The translations under genes were made by a program, and so were the position numbers. A stretch of DNA of 64,000 bases, taken from NCBI GenBank assembly GCA_019753405.1, contig JAIKLF010000004.1:62001-126000 (forward strand), in the 5' to 3' direction. The stretch comes from Murdochiella sp. Marseille-P8839 (GTDB lineage: Bacteria; Bacillota; Clostridia; Tissierellales; Peptoniphilaceae). The notes under the pieces are model-generated. The model saw only the letters and a program-made list of their open reading frames with translations, ran no database searches and had not been told where the DNA came from. This document shows, in pieces, positions 1 through 9,965 of this stretch. Numbering within the stretch: the stretch's first letter is position 1; the number at the start of each line of letters is the position of its first letter.

Positions 1-278
1 ACTTCAATTTTTAATCGTTCCATCGTGGAAAAGAATTGGCGTCGTTCCAGCTCCAAAAGGAAAGACAGTGGAGGCAAGTCCGGGCAAAGTGCGTTTTCTT
101 CTTTTGGCGGCGTTGGAGGTGCCAAGGAGGCCAGATAGTCCTCGCCCGCTTGCCATTCGCGAACAAGTTCATCATCACGATAACGATCCAATTTTTCCTG
201 ATTTACTTTATATCTGGATAGTAAATCAATAATATGCATACGAATACGCGACTCATTTCCCGTCCAAGAAGAAGCCAT
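1..278 (-). CDS. Hypothetical protein, N-terminal part (runs off the window)
   Basis: An uninterrupted reading frame of 92 codons starts at an ATG at 278 and continues beyond base 1. A strong GGAGG ribosome binding site lies just upstream (AGGAGGATAAG then ATG). The visible product begins MASSWTGNESRIR. It is hydrophilic, with many acidic and basic residues, a proline-rich stretch near residues 53-60 (APPTPPKEE), and an amphipathic helix-like end. I see no signal peptide or membrane segment and do not recognise a family. It would be transcribed away from groESL as a separate unit, because a terminator follows groL. The start is well supported; the function is unknown. Confidence 0.6.
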   Translation of the reverse strand, partial: MASSWTGNESRIRMHIIDLLSRYKVNQEKLDRYRDDELVREWQAGEDYLASLAPPTPPKEENALCPDLPPLSFLLELERRQFFSTMERLKIE

Positions 279-488
279 CTTATCCTCCTTTCTTCCCCCT
301 GTGGAGAAGGTTCTCTTTGTGTCACTTTTTTCTCAACTCGGATCCGCCCGGAATCCGGTGGTGAGCTCATTGTATCAAAGCACCACATTCTTCTTGTGTT
401 ACGGGTGATTCATGATGTCTCAGGAATAAGACGGGAAAGAAACATCTTTCCAAAACAAGGAAATTCCATCTAGGATTCAATAAAAATA

Positions 489-528
489 AAAACTGCAACA
501 AAGCGTGAGCACGCTCTGTTGCAGTTTT
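489..528 (-). terminator. Intrinsic terminator of the groESL operon
   Basis: A hairpin with arms AAAACTGCAAC and GTTGCAGTTTT plus an inner GCGTG/CACGC helix lies about 20 bases past the groL stop. On the minus strand it is followed by a T-rich run (TTTTTATTTTTATT). Confidence 0.9.
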
Positions 529-549
529 CTTTCTCTTGTTTCCTAAGCT

Positions 550-2187
<1,638 letters not shown>

Positions 2188-2212
2188 TCAACTACACTCT
2201 TCTTGGCCATTG

Positions 2213-2497
2213 TCAGTCACGAACTACGGCCAATACGTCCTCAATCTTAATTACGATATATTCCTCACCGTCCAACTTCACGTCAGTGCCGGCGTATTTG
2301 GAATAAATGACACGGTCGCCAATTTTCACAGCATCTTTGTACTCATCCTGGCTGGAAATTTTATCGCTGATCGCGACCACTTCCGCATATTGCGGCTGTT
2401 CCTGCGCAGACGAGGGCAACACGATGCCGGACGCCGTTGTTTCTTCCTTCTCTAATTTATGAATGACAATACGCTCTCCGATTGGATTGATTTTCAT
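2213..2497 (-). CDS. groS: 10 kDa co-chaperonin GroES
   Basis: Heptameric lid of the GroEL chamber. The product is 94 residues, starting MKINPIGERIVI. A longer in-frame start exists at 2548, but it would place the CIRCE operator inside the coding region. The ATG at 2497 is preceded by AGGAGGAT, so I chose it. The family pattern is clear: mobile loop around residues 17-33 (EEETTASGIVLPSS), then the GDRVIYSKYAG segment and the EDVLAVV C-terminus. It is first gene of the groESL operon, with its own promoter and a CIRCE element immediately upstream. Confidence 0.98.
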   Translation of the reverse strand: MKINPIGERIVIHKLEKEETTASGIVLPSSAQEQPQYAEVVAISDKISSQDEYKDAVKIGDRVIYSKYAGTDVKLDGEEYIVIKIEDVLAVVRD

Positions 2498-2516
2498 AAG
2501 ATCCTCCTGTTTTTTA

Positions 2517-2543
2517 TTATCACTCTCTTCGTTTGAGTGCCAA
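2517..2543 (-). promoter_or_regulatory. CIRCE operator (HrcA-binding site)
   Basis: Read on the minus strand this is TTGGCACTC, a 9-base spacer (AAACGAAGA), then GAGTGATAA. It differs from the CIRCE consensus TTAGCACTC-N9-GAGTGCTAA at only two positions. It lies between the promoter and the groS ribosome binding site, the standard position for HrcA heat-shock repression. The hrcA gene is not in this window. Confidence 0.95.
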
Positions 2544-2550
2544 CACATAT

Positions 2551-2579
2551 AATATACCGCAGAAAAGAATATATTTCAA
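2551..2579 (-). promoter_or_regulatory. Sigma-A-type promoter of groESL
   Basis: On the minus strand TTGAAA (2574-2579) and TATATT (2551-2556) are separated by exactly 17 bases. Transcription would begin just inside the CIRCE palindrome, so the operator would lie at the 5' end of the mRNA. Confidence 0.85.
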
Positions 2580-2599
2580 GGCCTGCTGTAATAATTTTA

Positions 2600-2623
2600 A
2601 AGCGGGGTCGTTCGACCCCGCTT
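2600..2623 (-). terminator. Terminator downstream of the sortase genes
   Basis: A perfect 11-bp stem (AAGCGGGGTCG / CGACCCCGCTT) with a 2-base loop. On the minus strand it is followed by TTTAAAATTATT. It separates the sortase gene from the groESL promoter. Confidence 0.8.
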
Positions 2624-2657
2624 CCCTATTTTCTGTTCTCTTTTTTTGTGAATGCGA

Positions 2658-3551
2658 TTATTCGCTTACTACCGGCATTTCGTTTTGTGCGGCAGATTGT
2701 TCGTTCGCCTTATCCCATCCACCGTTTCCTTTTTCGTCGATCACCTCTTCACGCGTTATCGTGTGCTCTTTACTCTCCATCTTTATTAACACGCCAACAA
2801 CGGCAATCCGTCTGTCTTCATCCTGATTGGTTGTACAGGTGGATAGGGTCACGACGCGATCATGCGGAGAAAGCGTCCCGTCAAAGTGAAAGTTGGTCTC
2901 GGATTGTGCCAAATCCTGTTGCAGATTGCCCAGAAACTTTTGCTCTTCCAAATTGGGATAGCGATAGGGATCGGTAGCGAGGGGCTGGCGAATCGAAAAG
3001 ATTCGATAGGTGTATACTCCCCTCTCGTTCGTTAAGGTGAACAGCTTTTCGCTCTCGTCAGCATACTTTTGATCAAAAAAATGTTTCAGTACGCCGAACA
3101 TTTCGTCGCCGTAATACATCATATGCCCATAAAGAACGGTATTCTGATCGGTCAAATCGGGATTGTTTTGATAATCCATGAAGGGAATGCCTTGAATGCT
3201 GTATTGCTCATCAATGCCTCGACGCAGGTAATAATCATTATCCTCCGCCTGCAGTACCGGATAGCGATTTTCAGATCCGAAAATCGTGATGTAGGCCACC
3301 GTATCCTTGTTCATCGCTTTCAGTCTTTCCATCAGCGCGACATAATCCACAAGTTTCTCTTTGTTTCCCTCCGACGAGTCGACGGAAGCCGCCGGCGACA
3401 GGGTTAAATCGGATAACTGCTGATTGATCTGTGAAAGCTGAGAATTGGAATGTCGTCGTTCCCAAAGATAGGTACCGATTTCGACGAGACTAAACGCCAT
3501 CACCATGAGCAATATTCCTTGGATGATGCGCCGCAACCATTTTTTCATCAT
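2658..3551 (-). CDS. Class B sortase (membrane-anchored)
   Basis: Cysteine transpeptidase expected to attach a surface protein to peptidoglycan or build a pilus outside the cell. The 297-residue product has an N-terminal membrane anchor (about residues 9-29) followed by an extracytoplasmic catalytic domain. The catalytic histidine is in VLYGHMM (His143), the cysteine in the signature TLSTC (Cys239), and the arginine in DRRIAVVGV (Arg247/248). The spacing and the MFGVLKHFF helix after the His motif are typical of class B rather than class A. It follows a second class B sortase by 37 bases in the same direction, so the two are probably co-transcribed. No LPXTG- or NPQTN-type substrate is encoded nearby. 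Confidence 0.93.
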   Translation of the reverse strand: MMKKWLRRIIQGILLMVMAFSLVEIGTYLWERRHSNSQLSQINQQLSDLTLSPAASVDSSEGNKEKLVDYVALMERLKAMNKDTVAYITIFGSENRYPVLQAEDNDYYLRRGIDEQYSIQGIPFMDYQNNPDLTDQNTVLYGHMMYYGDEMFGVLKHFFDQKYADESEKLFTLTNERGVYTYRIFSIRQPLATDPYRYPNLEEQKFLGNLQQDLAQSETNFHFDGTLSPHDRVVTLSTCTTNQDEDRRIAVVGVLIKMESKEHTITREEVIDEKGNGGWDKANEQSAAQNEMPVVSE

Positions 3552-3588
3552 TCTTCTCCATTACCTTCATCCCTGACGGACGCTGAGT

Positions 3589-4443
3589 TTACTGCGATAC
3601 CGCGCTCGAAGCGCTGCCTTCCGGAGCCTGTTCCGCTCCCGTACCATAGAATACTTTTGCTTCTTCAAACGCTTCCGGTGTCAATTCCGCTTTATCCAAT
3701 ACGCCGACAAAGGCAAGACGGTAGGCATCGTCGCCTTCTTCCGTACAGGTGGAAAGCGTTAAGATGCGTTCCTTTGTTGTCACCGGTTGAGGATAGTCAA
3801 AATCAATCATATTTTCATCAACGGTATCTTTCAGCAATTTCGCATACTCTTCCTCAGACATATTGGCGAACCGATACGGAGCATCGGCCTCCACTTTGCG
3901 AACAGCAAACAGACGATAGGTGAAAATACCGTAATTGGTCGTTATGGTAACCGTTTTCGGAGCGGTATCGGTATAGTCCTGATGCAGGTAATGACGCAGG
4001 ACGCCGAATTGTTCCAGCCCGCCGAAATCCGGCATATGACCATACAACACCGTATTCTGATCGGTCATCTTCGGCGTGTTTTCCATGTCCATGTACGGAA
4101 TGCCATAGAGCTCATATTCCTTGTCAATATTTCTTCGTAAATAAAAATCATTGTCCCCGGAATAGAGCAAAGGATATGCATTCGGCGTACCGTCAAGGGA
4201 AATCCACCCTACAACATCCGCATTGCGCTCCTGCAGTTCCTTTACCTGTTGATCAAAGCCGTCTTCAACCAGTGTAATGGTTCCATGACGAAGGCTTGTG
4301 ATTTCCTCACTGGTCTCCTCAACGATACTGCTCTCCGAAGATGAGCTTTCACTGGATACCGGCGCTGTTTCCTTTCCACAGGCCATCAAAATGAAGGAGA
4401 GAGCGAAAACACCGAGAAGACGCACGAAATATTTACTATTCAT
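3589..4443 (-). CDS. Class B sortase with lipoprotein signal
   Basis: A second class B sortase, 284 residues. Instead of a plain transmembrane anchor it has a lipoprotein signal peptide ending LMAC with Cys22 as the predicted lipidated residue. A Ser/Glu-rich linker (residues 29-50) follows. Catalytic residues are His136 (VLYGHMPD), Cys233 (TLSTC) and Arg242 (AYRLAFVGV), so it looks active. The YLRRNIDKEY and GIPYMDMENTPKMTDQNTV segments match the neighbouring sortase closely, pointing to gene duplication followed by a change of anchoring mode. Lipid-anchored sortases are uncommon, although I cannot check how rare. Confidence 0.9.
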   Translation of the reverse strand: MNSKYFVRLLGVFALSFILMACGKETAPVSSESSSSESSIVEETSEEITSLRHGTITLVEDGFDQQVKELQERNADVVGWISLDGTPNAYPLLYSGDNDFYLRRNIDKEYELYGIPYMDMENTPKMTDQNTVLYGHMPDFGGLEQFGVLRHYLHQDYTDTAPKTVTITTNYGIFTYRLFAVRKVEADAPYRFANMSEEEYAKLLKDTVDENMIDFDYPQPVTTKERILTLSTCTEEGDDAYRLAFVGVLDKAELTPEAFEEAKVFYGTGAEQAPEGSASSAVSQ

Positions 4444-4457
4444 AATTTTCCCCTTGC

Positions 4458-5624
4458 TTATCCCTCAATGGTTTTGATGATTGTGGCTTTGTCTGCGCCG
4501 TTTTTAATCCACATTTTGGCTTTTCCGGCAAGAGCCGTGTTGTGATAGAGAATGGCACCGACCATTTTCTCCTCGTCGTCAAAGAAGAGCTTGGTTATCG
4601 CACCGTCCTCACCATCTTTACGCACCATTTCCCCGTCATGCGACCCGGCAGAGAACATCTTGACGGCACCGATTTGTAGATTGGTAAAGAGCAACGGGGA
4701 ATCATAGTGTGCTTCGCCTCCAGACATATTTTCTCCGGCAATTTTCCCCATTTCCATCGCCGCCGACCAAAGCCCCATCGTTCTCCCGTTCAATTCTGCA
4801 ACATCACCTGCTGCCCAAACATCGGGCTCACTGGTTTCCATGCGGTCATTGACCACGATGCCCTTATCTTTTTTAAGGGTTTCTCCTGCCAGAGTGGTAT
4901 CGGAACGTACGCCAACCGAGAAGACGACTGCATCGCAATCCAGCACTTCTCCATTGGATAATGTAACGGAAGTTACTTTTCCATCACCATGGACGGCTTT
5001 GAGAGAGGTTCCTACATGAATATGCAGACCTTCCTTCGTTTCCAGGCTATTTTGCACCAGCTCGGCGGTTTCTTTATCCAGTTGCCGATTGAGCAAATAC
5101 TCGGCAAATTCGCAAACATGCACATCAAAGTTCTGTTTACGCAAAGCATAGGCCGCTTCCAGTCCCAGCAAACCGCCGCCTACGACGAGAACGCGTTTGA
5201 TTTTCGGGAAGTAAGTCCGAAGCGCATCCAAGTCTTCCGCCGTGCGAATAGAGGTGACGCCTTCCAATTTTCCTCCTTCGTAGGGAGGAATGAAAGGATT
5301 CGCTCCGGTCGCAAGAAGAAGTTTATCGTAGCCCAATTGTTCACCATCCGCAAAAACGACTTCTTTCTTCGCATAATCCACCGAAGAGACCGTTTTTCCA
5401 AGAAGAAGCGTTACCTTCTGCTCGTCATAGTAGGCTGGTTTTTGCATCACTAAATTTTCCGTCTTTTCTCCCATTCCCATGGCCTCGGTCAATTTAATAC
5501 GATAATAAGGAGCCGTTTTTTCCGCGGAAATAATCGTAATGTCCCCTTCCGGATCATTTTTTCGAATTTGCTTGGCTGCAAAAAAGCCCGCAGCGCTTCC
5601 GCCAATAAGCACATATTTTGTCAT
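4458..5624 (-). CDS. FAD/NAD(P)-dependent oxidoreductase (rubredoxin/nitrite-reductase reductase type)
   Basis: Pyridine-nucleotide-disulfide-oxidoreductase fold flavoprotein of 388 residues. The N-terminal FAD motif is LIGGSAAGFFAA. A second Rossmann motif for NAD(P)H is VVGGGLLGLEAA near residue 148, and the FAD-ribityl motif is VWAAGDVAE near residue 270. Order and length match NADH:rubredoxin reductase and the N-terminal flavin module of assimilatory nitrite reductase (NirB). There is no redox-active CxxC pair, so it is not a thioredoxin reductase. In an anaerobe a role in electron transfer to rubredoxin or flavodiiron proteins is plausible. The gene is 14 bases upstream of the lipoprotein sortase, but a functional link is doubtful. 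Confidence 0.85.
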   Translation of the reverse strand: MTKYVLIGGSAAGFFAAKQIRKNDPEGDITIISAEKTAPYYRIKLTEAMGMGEKTENLVMQKPAYYDEQKVTLLLGKTVSSVDYAKKEVVFADGEQLGYDKLLLATGANPFIPPYEGGKLEGVTSIRTAEDLDALRTYFPKIKRVLVVGGGLLGLEAAYALRKQNFDVHVCEFAEYLLNRQLDKETAELVQNSLETKEGLHIHVGTSLKAVHGDGKVTSVTLSNGEVLDCDAVVFSVGVRSDTTLAGETLKKDKGIVVNDRMETSEPDVWAAGDVAELNGRTMGLWSAAMEMGKIAGENMSGGEAHYDSPLLFTNLQIGAVKMFSAGSHDGEMVRKDGEDGAITKLFFDDEEKMVGAILYHNTALAGKAKMWIKNGADKATIIKTIEG

Positions 5625-5643
5625 TTTTTCCTCCGTTGTCCGC

Positions 5644-7410
5644 TTACAGGGTTGTAATCGCTTCTATCTCTTCCACCAGGCCGGCAAATACCGCAAGGGC
5701 CTGATCTACCGTCTTGGGATCGGTCATGTCGCACCCGGCCATCTTCAGCTGTTCGATCGGGAAATGGTGAGCCCCATCCTTCAGGAAGGAAAAGTAGGCT
5801 TCCACCTCCGCTTTGCCGCCATGCAATACGTTTTGGGAAAGCACCGTAGCCGCGGTGAAGCCGGTAGCATATTTATACACATAAAAATTGGAGTAAAAAT
5901 GCGGAATACGCATCCACTCATAGGCAATCTCTTTGTCTGAAATCATTGCCTCACCGAAATAGGCCTGATTCAGCTCAAGATAAAGTTGATCATAATCCTC
6001 TCCCGCGAGACTTTCTCCCTTTTCTATACGCTCATGAACGATTTTTTCAAACTCGGCGAACATGGTCTGACGATATACCGTAGACTTGAAGCTGTCCAGA
6101 TGATGATCCAAAAGCTCCCGTTTTTCTTCTTCCGTTTCGGCTCGTTTCGTCAAGTAGTCCAACAACAACAGTTCATTAAATGTCGAGGCAACCTCCGCCG
6201 CAAAAATTGTGTAATTATAATAAAGCGCTTCATTATGATGCTTAGCATAATAGCTGTGCATGGAGTGTCCCATCTCGTGCGCCAGCGTAAAGACAGAATC
6301 CAATGTTCCGTTGAAATTCAACAGAATATACGGACGGCTCTCATAGGAGCCTGAAGAATAGGCGCCGCCCGCCTTTCCTTCACGAGGATAGACATCCATC
6401 CAGCGCTCGTCAAAAGCTTTTCGATAGATGGTCTGGTATTCTTCTCCCAAAGGCGCAACCGAGGCGATGCACAATTCTTTCGCTTCGGCAAAAGTGTATG
6501 TTTTCGCCGTACCTTTGATCAAGGGCAGGTAAACATCGTACATATGCTGTTCGGACAAGCCCAATAATTCTTTTTTCTTCGCATAATAACGGTGAAGGAG
6601 TGGAAGGTGACGATGCACACTCTCCAGTAACGAATCGTAAACAGATAGAGGAACATCATCTTCGTAAAGCGTCATCGCCAACGCACTGTCATAATGACGC
6701 AATTCGGCTTCGGTTGTCAGCGCTTTAACGTTATTGGTATACGAGGTTGAGATTGTGTTGCCGAAGGTGTGAAACGTAGAGTACAGCGAAGTGAACGCCT
6801 CTTTACGCACTGCAACATCCGGATTCTTCTCATGCATCGTAAAATTCTGCTGCGTAAGCTCTTCCCCGTCCAGGCTTTGTAATGGTGGGAAGTGCAGGTC
6901 GGCATTGGTTAAAAAGTAGTAGATGGCATCCGGTGCTTCGGAAAGAAAGTGCAGTTTAGCCAGCAAATTTTCCTCCGCAGCGGAGAGTGTATGTTCCTTA
7001 TAGCGGAAAATACGGGCAAACCACTCGCGGAAAAACGCAAACTTTTCCTTCTGCATCAGCTGCTTCTGTTCTTCGTCCGAGAGGGAGAGAAGAAACGGCT
7101 CAAAGAAAGAAAAGGCGGCAATATACTCTTGCAGTAATCGGGAAGCCGTCTGGTAATTTCGTTGTGCTTCACTGTTTCGGCTATCCTCGTCCTGTTTCAT
7201 ATGCGTATAGACCAGAAGATTTTCGGCAACGATCTCACTTCGACGATACGTGTCTAAAATCTCCTCTAAATGCGCTTTCGGTTCTTTTGACCAGTCTGTC
7301 AGAGATTGGATATTTTGTTTCAAAATAGAAATATCCCGCTCCATTGCTGAGGCTTCCGGATACATTTCATCGATGGCCCAGCGATAAGCGATCGCTTGTT
7401 TTTCGTCCAT
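5644..7410 (-). CDS. pepF: Oligoendopeptidase F (M3 family zinc peptidase)
   Basis: Cytoplasmic zinc metallopeptidase that cleaves short peptides. The product is 588 residues, the usual PepF length. It has the M3 zinc-binding motif HEMGH (in LAHEMGHSMHSYY), the third zinc ligand Glu about 25 residues on (FAAEVASTFNE), and the C-terminal YKYATGF segment. An in-frame start five codons earlier exists. The ATG at 7410 has AGGAG five bases upstream and is preferred. The gene sits 19 bases upstream of the flavoprotein gene in the same orientation. Confidence 0.96.
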   Translation of the reverse strand: MDEKQAIAYRWAIDEMYPEASAMERDISILKQNIQSLTDWSKEPKAHLEEILDTYRRSEIVAENLLVYTHMKQDEDSRNSEAQRNYQTASRLLQEYIAAFSFFEPFLLSLSDEEQKQLMQKEKFAFFREWFARIFRYKEHTLSAAEENLLAKLHFLSEAPDAIYYFLTNADLHFPPLQSLDGEELTQQNFTMHEKNPDVAVRKEAFTSLYSTFHTFGNTISTSYTNNVKALTTEAELRHYDSALAMTLYEDDVPLSVYDSLLESVHRHLPLLHRYYAKKKELLGLSEQHMYDVYLPLIKGTAKTYTFAEAKELCIASVAPLGEEYQTIYRKAFDERWMDVYPREGKAGGAYSSGSYESRPYILLNFNGTLDSVFTLAHEMGHSMHSYYAKHHNEALYYNYTIFAAEVASTFNELLLLDYLTKRAETEEEKRELLDHHLDSFKSTVYRQTMFAEFEKIVHERIEKGESLAGEDYDQLYLELNQAYFGEAMISDKEIAYEWMRIPHFYSNFYVYKYATGFTAATVLSQNVLHGGKAEVEAYFSFLKDGAHHFPIEQLKMAGCDMTDPKTVDQALAVFAGLVEEIEAITTL

Positions 7411-7485
7411 AGCAACTCCTTTCAATAACCAATAATGTACCCATTCCTTTTCGCCCTACGCGATAACCGTCTCGTCGCCGTTCGG

Positions 7486-8622
7486 CTAACGCTCCACGAA
7501 AAATGAGCGGTGGGCGGCGGGGATGGCGTAGTGCCGAGCAATCTCCTCCGGATTTGCCCACACCATCTTCCTTCCTTCCGGCACCGTTTCCATTTCTTCC
7601 TGAACAGCTTCCACTTGTGTTAACAAGGTGTCTTGTTGTTTATCATTTCCTACAGTCGCAGGAATCGGATATTTTGACTCTGTGAGGATCACCAGATAAC
7701 CGATCATATGCCACTCCAAATGCGAAAAAATATGGATCGCCGGATCTAAGGCCTCGACTTGCTGAATACATTCGCGAGCAATGCCCTGCTCGGACATCCG
7801 CATCAGAATTTCTTCAGGCGCAAGGTGTCCATCCAGCATAGGAAAAAGCCACATGCCTGCGAGAAGGCCTTCCTTCGGCTGTTGCCATAGCAAGAGACGA
7901 TCCCCCTGCTGAATCAGCAAAACGGTCTTTTTTTCTTTCCGTCTCGGTTTTTTGGGGCGGCGCTTCGGATATTGCGTCGCGATTTCCTTCCCCGCAACCG
8001 CGCAAAATTCCTGTAAAGGGCACTGCGCACATAAAGGTTCTCCTTTAGCCAGGCAAATCAACGAACCCAAATCCATCAAAGCCTGATTAAACGCCCCCGG
8101 GCGCTTGTGGTCGATGGCCGATTGCATCGCTTTTTCTAAACGTTTTTTGGTTTCGCGATCCTCCAGGAAGCCCTCTTCCTGTTGCAGACGGGAAAAAATG
8201 CGGTATGCATTGCCATCCGGCGCAATCACCGGCTTACCGAAAGCGATGGAAGCAATTGCTCCGGCTGTATAGGCTCCGATGCCCGGCAGACGTTGCAATT
8301 CTTCTGTCGTATCCGGCAACTGTCCCTGTTGTTCCTGGACAAGTTGCTTCGCCGCTTTTTGCAAATTTCTTGCCCGCGAGTAGTATCCTAAGCCTTGCCA
8401 AAGCTTGAGCAAAAAGCCCTCATCCGCTTCGGCCAAGGCATACACATCCGGTAAAGACGTCAAGAAACGCGTGTAATAGCCTTTTACCGCCTCTACGCGC
8501 GTTTGTTGCAACATTATTTCAGACACCCAGACATGATATGGCGTAGGATCCTCTCTCCATGGAAGAAAACGACGATGTTGATCATACCAGGTGATCAGTC
8601 TTTCGGCTAATGCAGACACCAC
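7486..8622 (-). CDS. mutY: A/G-specific adenine DNA glycosylase MutY
   Basis: Removes adenine mispaired with 8-oxoguanine. The product is 378 residues. It has the helix-hairpin-helix segment LPGIGAYTAGAIASIAFG and the catalytic aspartate in PDGNAYRIFSRL. The four-cysteine iron-sulfur cluster (CLAKGEPLCAQCPLQEFC) follows, then a C-terminal NUDIX-like 8-oxoG recognition domain from about residue 225 (LLIQQGDRLLLWQQP). The start is GTG (two GTG codons in tandem) behind AGGAGG. That ribosome binding site lies in the arm of a 12-bp palindrome (see 8628-8658). Confidence 0.96.
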   Translation of the reverse strand: MVSALAERLITWYDQHRRFLPWREDPTPYHVWVSEIMLQQTRVEAVKGYYTRFLTSLPDVYALAEADEGFLLKLWQGLGYYSRARNLQKAAKQLVQEQQGQLPDTTEELQRLPGIGAYTAGAIASIAFGKPVIAPDGNAYRIFSRLQQEEGFLEDRETKKRLEKAMQSAIDHKRPGAFNQALMDLGSLICLAKGEPLCAQCPLQEFCAVAGKEIATQYPKRRPKKPRRKEKKTVLLIQQGDRLLLWQQPKEGLLAGMWLFPMLDGHLAPEEILMRMSEQGIARECIQQVEALDPAIHIFSHLEWHMIGYLVILTESKYPIPATVGNDKQQDTLLTQVEAVQEEMETVPEGRKMVWANPEEIARHYAIPAAHRSFFVER

Positions 8623-8627
8623 AAATC

Positions 8628-8658
8628 CCTCCTGTTCCTATTATAGAGGAACAGGAGG
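8628..8658 (-). promoter_or_regulatory. Palindrome that can sequester the mutY ribosome binding site
   Basis: Arms CCTCCTGTTCCT and AGGAACAGGAGG are perfect inverted repeats around a 7-base centre that reads as TATAAT on the minus strand. In an RNA read from the fha gene, the downstream arm contains the AGGAGG of mutY. The hairpin would therefore bury the mutY ribosome binding site, and could also act as a weak terminator. The TATAAT could alternatively be a -10 box, but no convincing -35 is seen. Confidence 0.55.
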
Positions 8659-8690
8659 AACGAATGATGTACTTTCTGTTGAATTTACGA

Positions 8691-9965
8691 TTAAAGCAGG
8701 AATACCGCTTCCTCCTCGCCAAAGCGAAGACGATCCCCCTGTACAATGGTCTGCGGTTGAAATGGTGGAAGCCTATGATTATTGACATAGGTGCCATTCC
8801 TCGATTGCCAATCAGTCACCGTGTAACGTCCATGCTCTAACGAAAAGCGGGCATGTTTACCGCTCACCCGTCGATTCGTGCGCAAAATTCCCGCCTCGTT
8901 TCCTCGGCCAAGAATTGTGGGCAACGAAGAAAGCTCAATTTCCTCCTTTTCAGAGAAGCGCAGACGAGGGCGTACCGGTTCCGCAATGTGCATTATCCGA
9001 ATATGGCCGTTTTCTTCCCATAAAAGCGGCGTGGCCTCGTTGGCCATGTGTTGTTTTGTTTTTCGACGTTCCTTTTGCACATCGCTTACGTTTTTTTGAT
9101 GACGATAGTCTTTCCAGTTTTCAAGGCTGAAGTGCATGAGCAGGTCCAATATCGTTTTGGGTGTCCGGCGCGACTCCGTTTTCTTTTCCTTATTATGGTT
9201 CCGACTCTCTTTTTTCTGTTTTTCCTTTTCCCCCTCTTTTTTCAGTTTTTCCTGTTTTTCCTGTTGGATAAAAGGAAGCGGTTCCGTTCGATGAACGCTC
9301 TCTTTTTTCGACTCGTGCGGCGGAATCTGCACAGACAGAAACGGCTTCTCTTTTTTCGGCAATGAGGGTTTTGCAGGTTGCGGCGTGACCAACAATGCGT
9401 TCTTCTCTTTCGCCTTCGCCTCCCCCTCTAAGCGACCGATGAGGTTTTTCAGGCTGTTCCGATCAAACGCTGAGGTCCTCAGCGCATTAAAAGCGAGAGC
9501 CAAATACCGACTGTCTTCTTCAACAAACCCACGTGAAAAAAGTACGTCTTGGCAAAAATCGGCAAGATATCTCTTCGGAGGCAAAAATGACAACAAGGGC
9601 AGCAGAAGAAAAACGGCCTGTGTGCCATCCCACGTTACGGCGTGCGGATGTAAAAGGAGCATTTTCGGATCCGACAAAAAATCCTCGGCTTCTTCCATGG
9701 CGCCATCCAGCTGGCGAAAAAAGTCGACCATACTTCCGCAATTCCATGGTTCTTCCATCGTATCCAGCCGCTTTCCGGGCAGTGCATAGCGAAAAGCTTC
9801 GTTCTCCGTGGTGGAGAGCGGGGCAAAAAAGGATGAAGGGTTGTTGGTTAACATGGTATAGGTCAGGCGATCAATGCTCTTTTCCCCCTCAACATGAAGC
9901 AGAATATGTTGGCCATCCTCATCGTCAATAAGGCGCAGCCCCTCGTAAATTACACATGCATCCAT
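8691..9965 (-). CDS. FHA-domain protein with DUF6382-like N-terminus
   Basis: The 424-residue product has three parts. The first is an N-terminal globular region (about 1-180) resembling the DUF6382 domain of Firmicute FHA proteins. The second is a highly charged Lys/Glu/Gln-rich linker (about 190-290). The third is a C-terminal forkhead-associated domain (about 340-424). The FHA core is evident in ILGRGNEAGILRTNRRVSGK, HARFSLEHGRYTVTD and SRNGTYVNN, which contain the phosphothreonine-binding Arg, Ser-Gly-x-His and Asn. It overlaps the TadZ-like gene upstream by 16 bases, so the two are translationally coupled. This pairing suggests a regulatory role in Tad pilus assembly, with the main tad operon 10 kb away. 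Confidence 0.85.
   Translation of the reverse strand: MDACVIYEGLRLIDDEDGQHILLHVEGEKSIDRLTYTMLTNNPSSFFAPLSTTENEAFRYALPGKRLDTMEEPWNCGSMVDFFRQLDGAMEEAEDFLSDPKMLLLHPHAVTWDGTQAVFLLLPLLSFLPPKRYLADFCQDVLFSRGFVEEDSRYLALAFNALRTSAFDRNSLKNLIGRLEGEAKAKEKNALLVTPQPAKPSLPKKEKPFLSVQIPPHESKKESVHRTEPLPFIQQEKQEKLKKEGEKEKQKKESRNHNKEKKTESRRTPKTILDLLMHFSLENWKDYRHQKNVSDVQKERRKTKQHMANEATPLLWEENGHIRIMHIAEPVRPRLRFSEKEEIELSSLPTILGRGNEAGILRTNRRVSGKHARFSLEHGRYTVTDWQSRNGTYVNNHRLPPFQPQTIVQGDRLRFGEEEAVFLL

Noticed and set aside
8610-8840. Plus-strand frame beginning MMYFLLNLRL after AGGAGG at 8652-8657
   Set aside because: The apparent ribosome binding site is the other arm of the mutY palindrome. The frame overlaps the FHA domain codons and has no family features.
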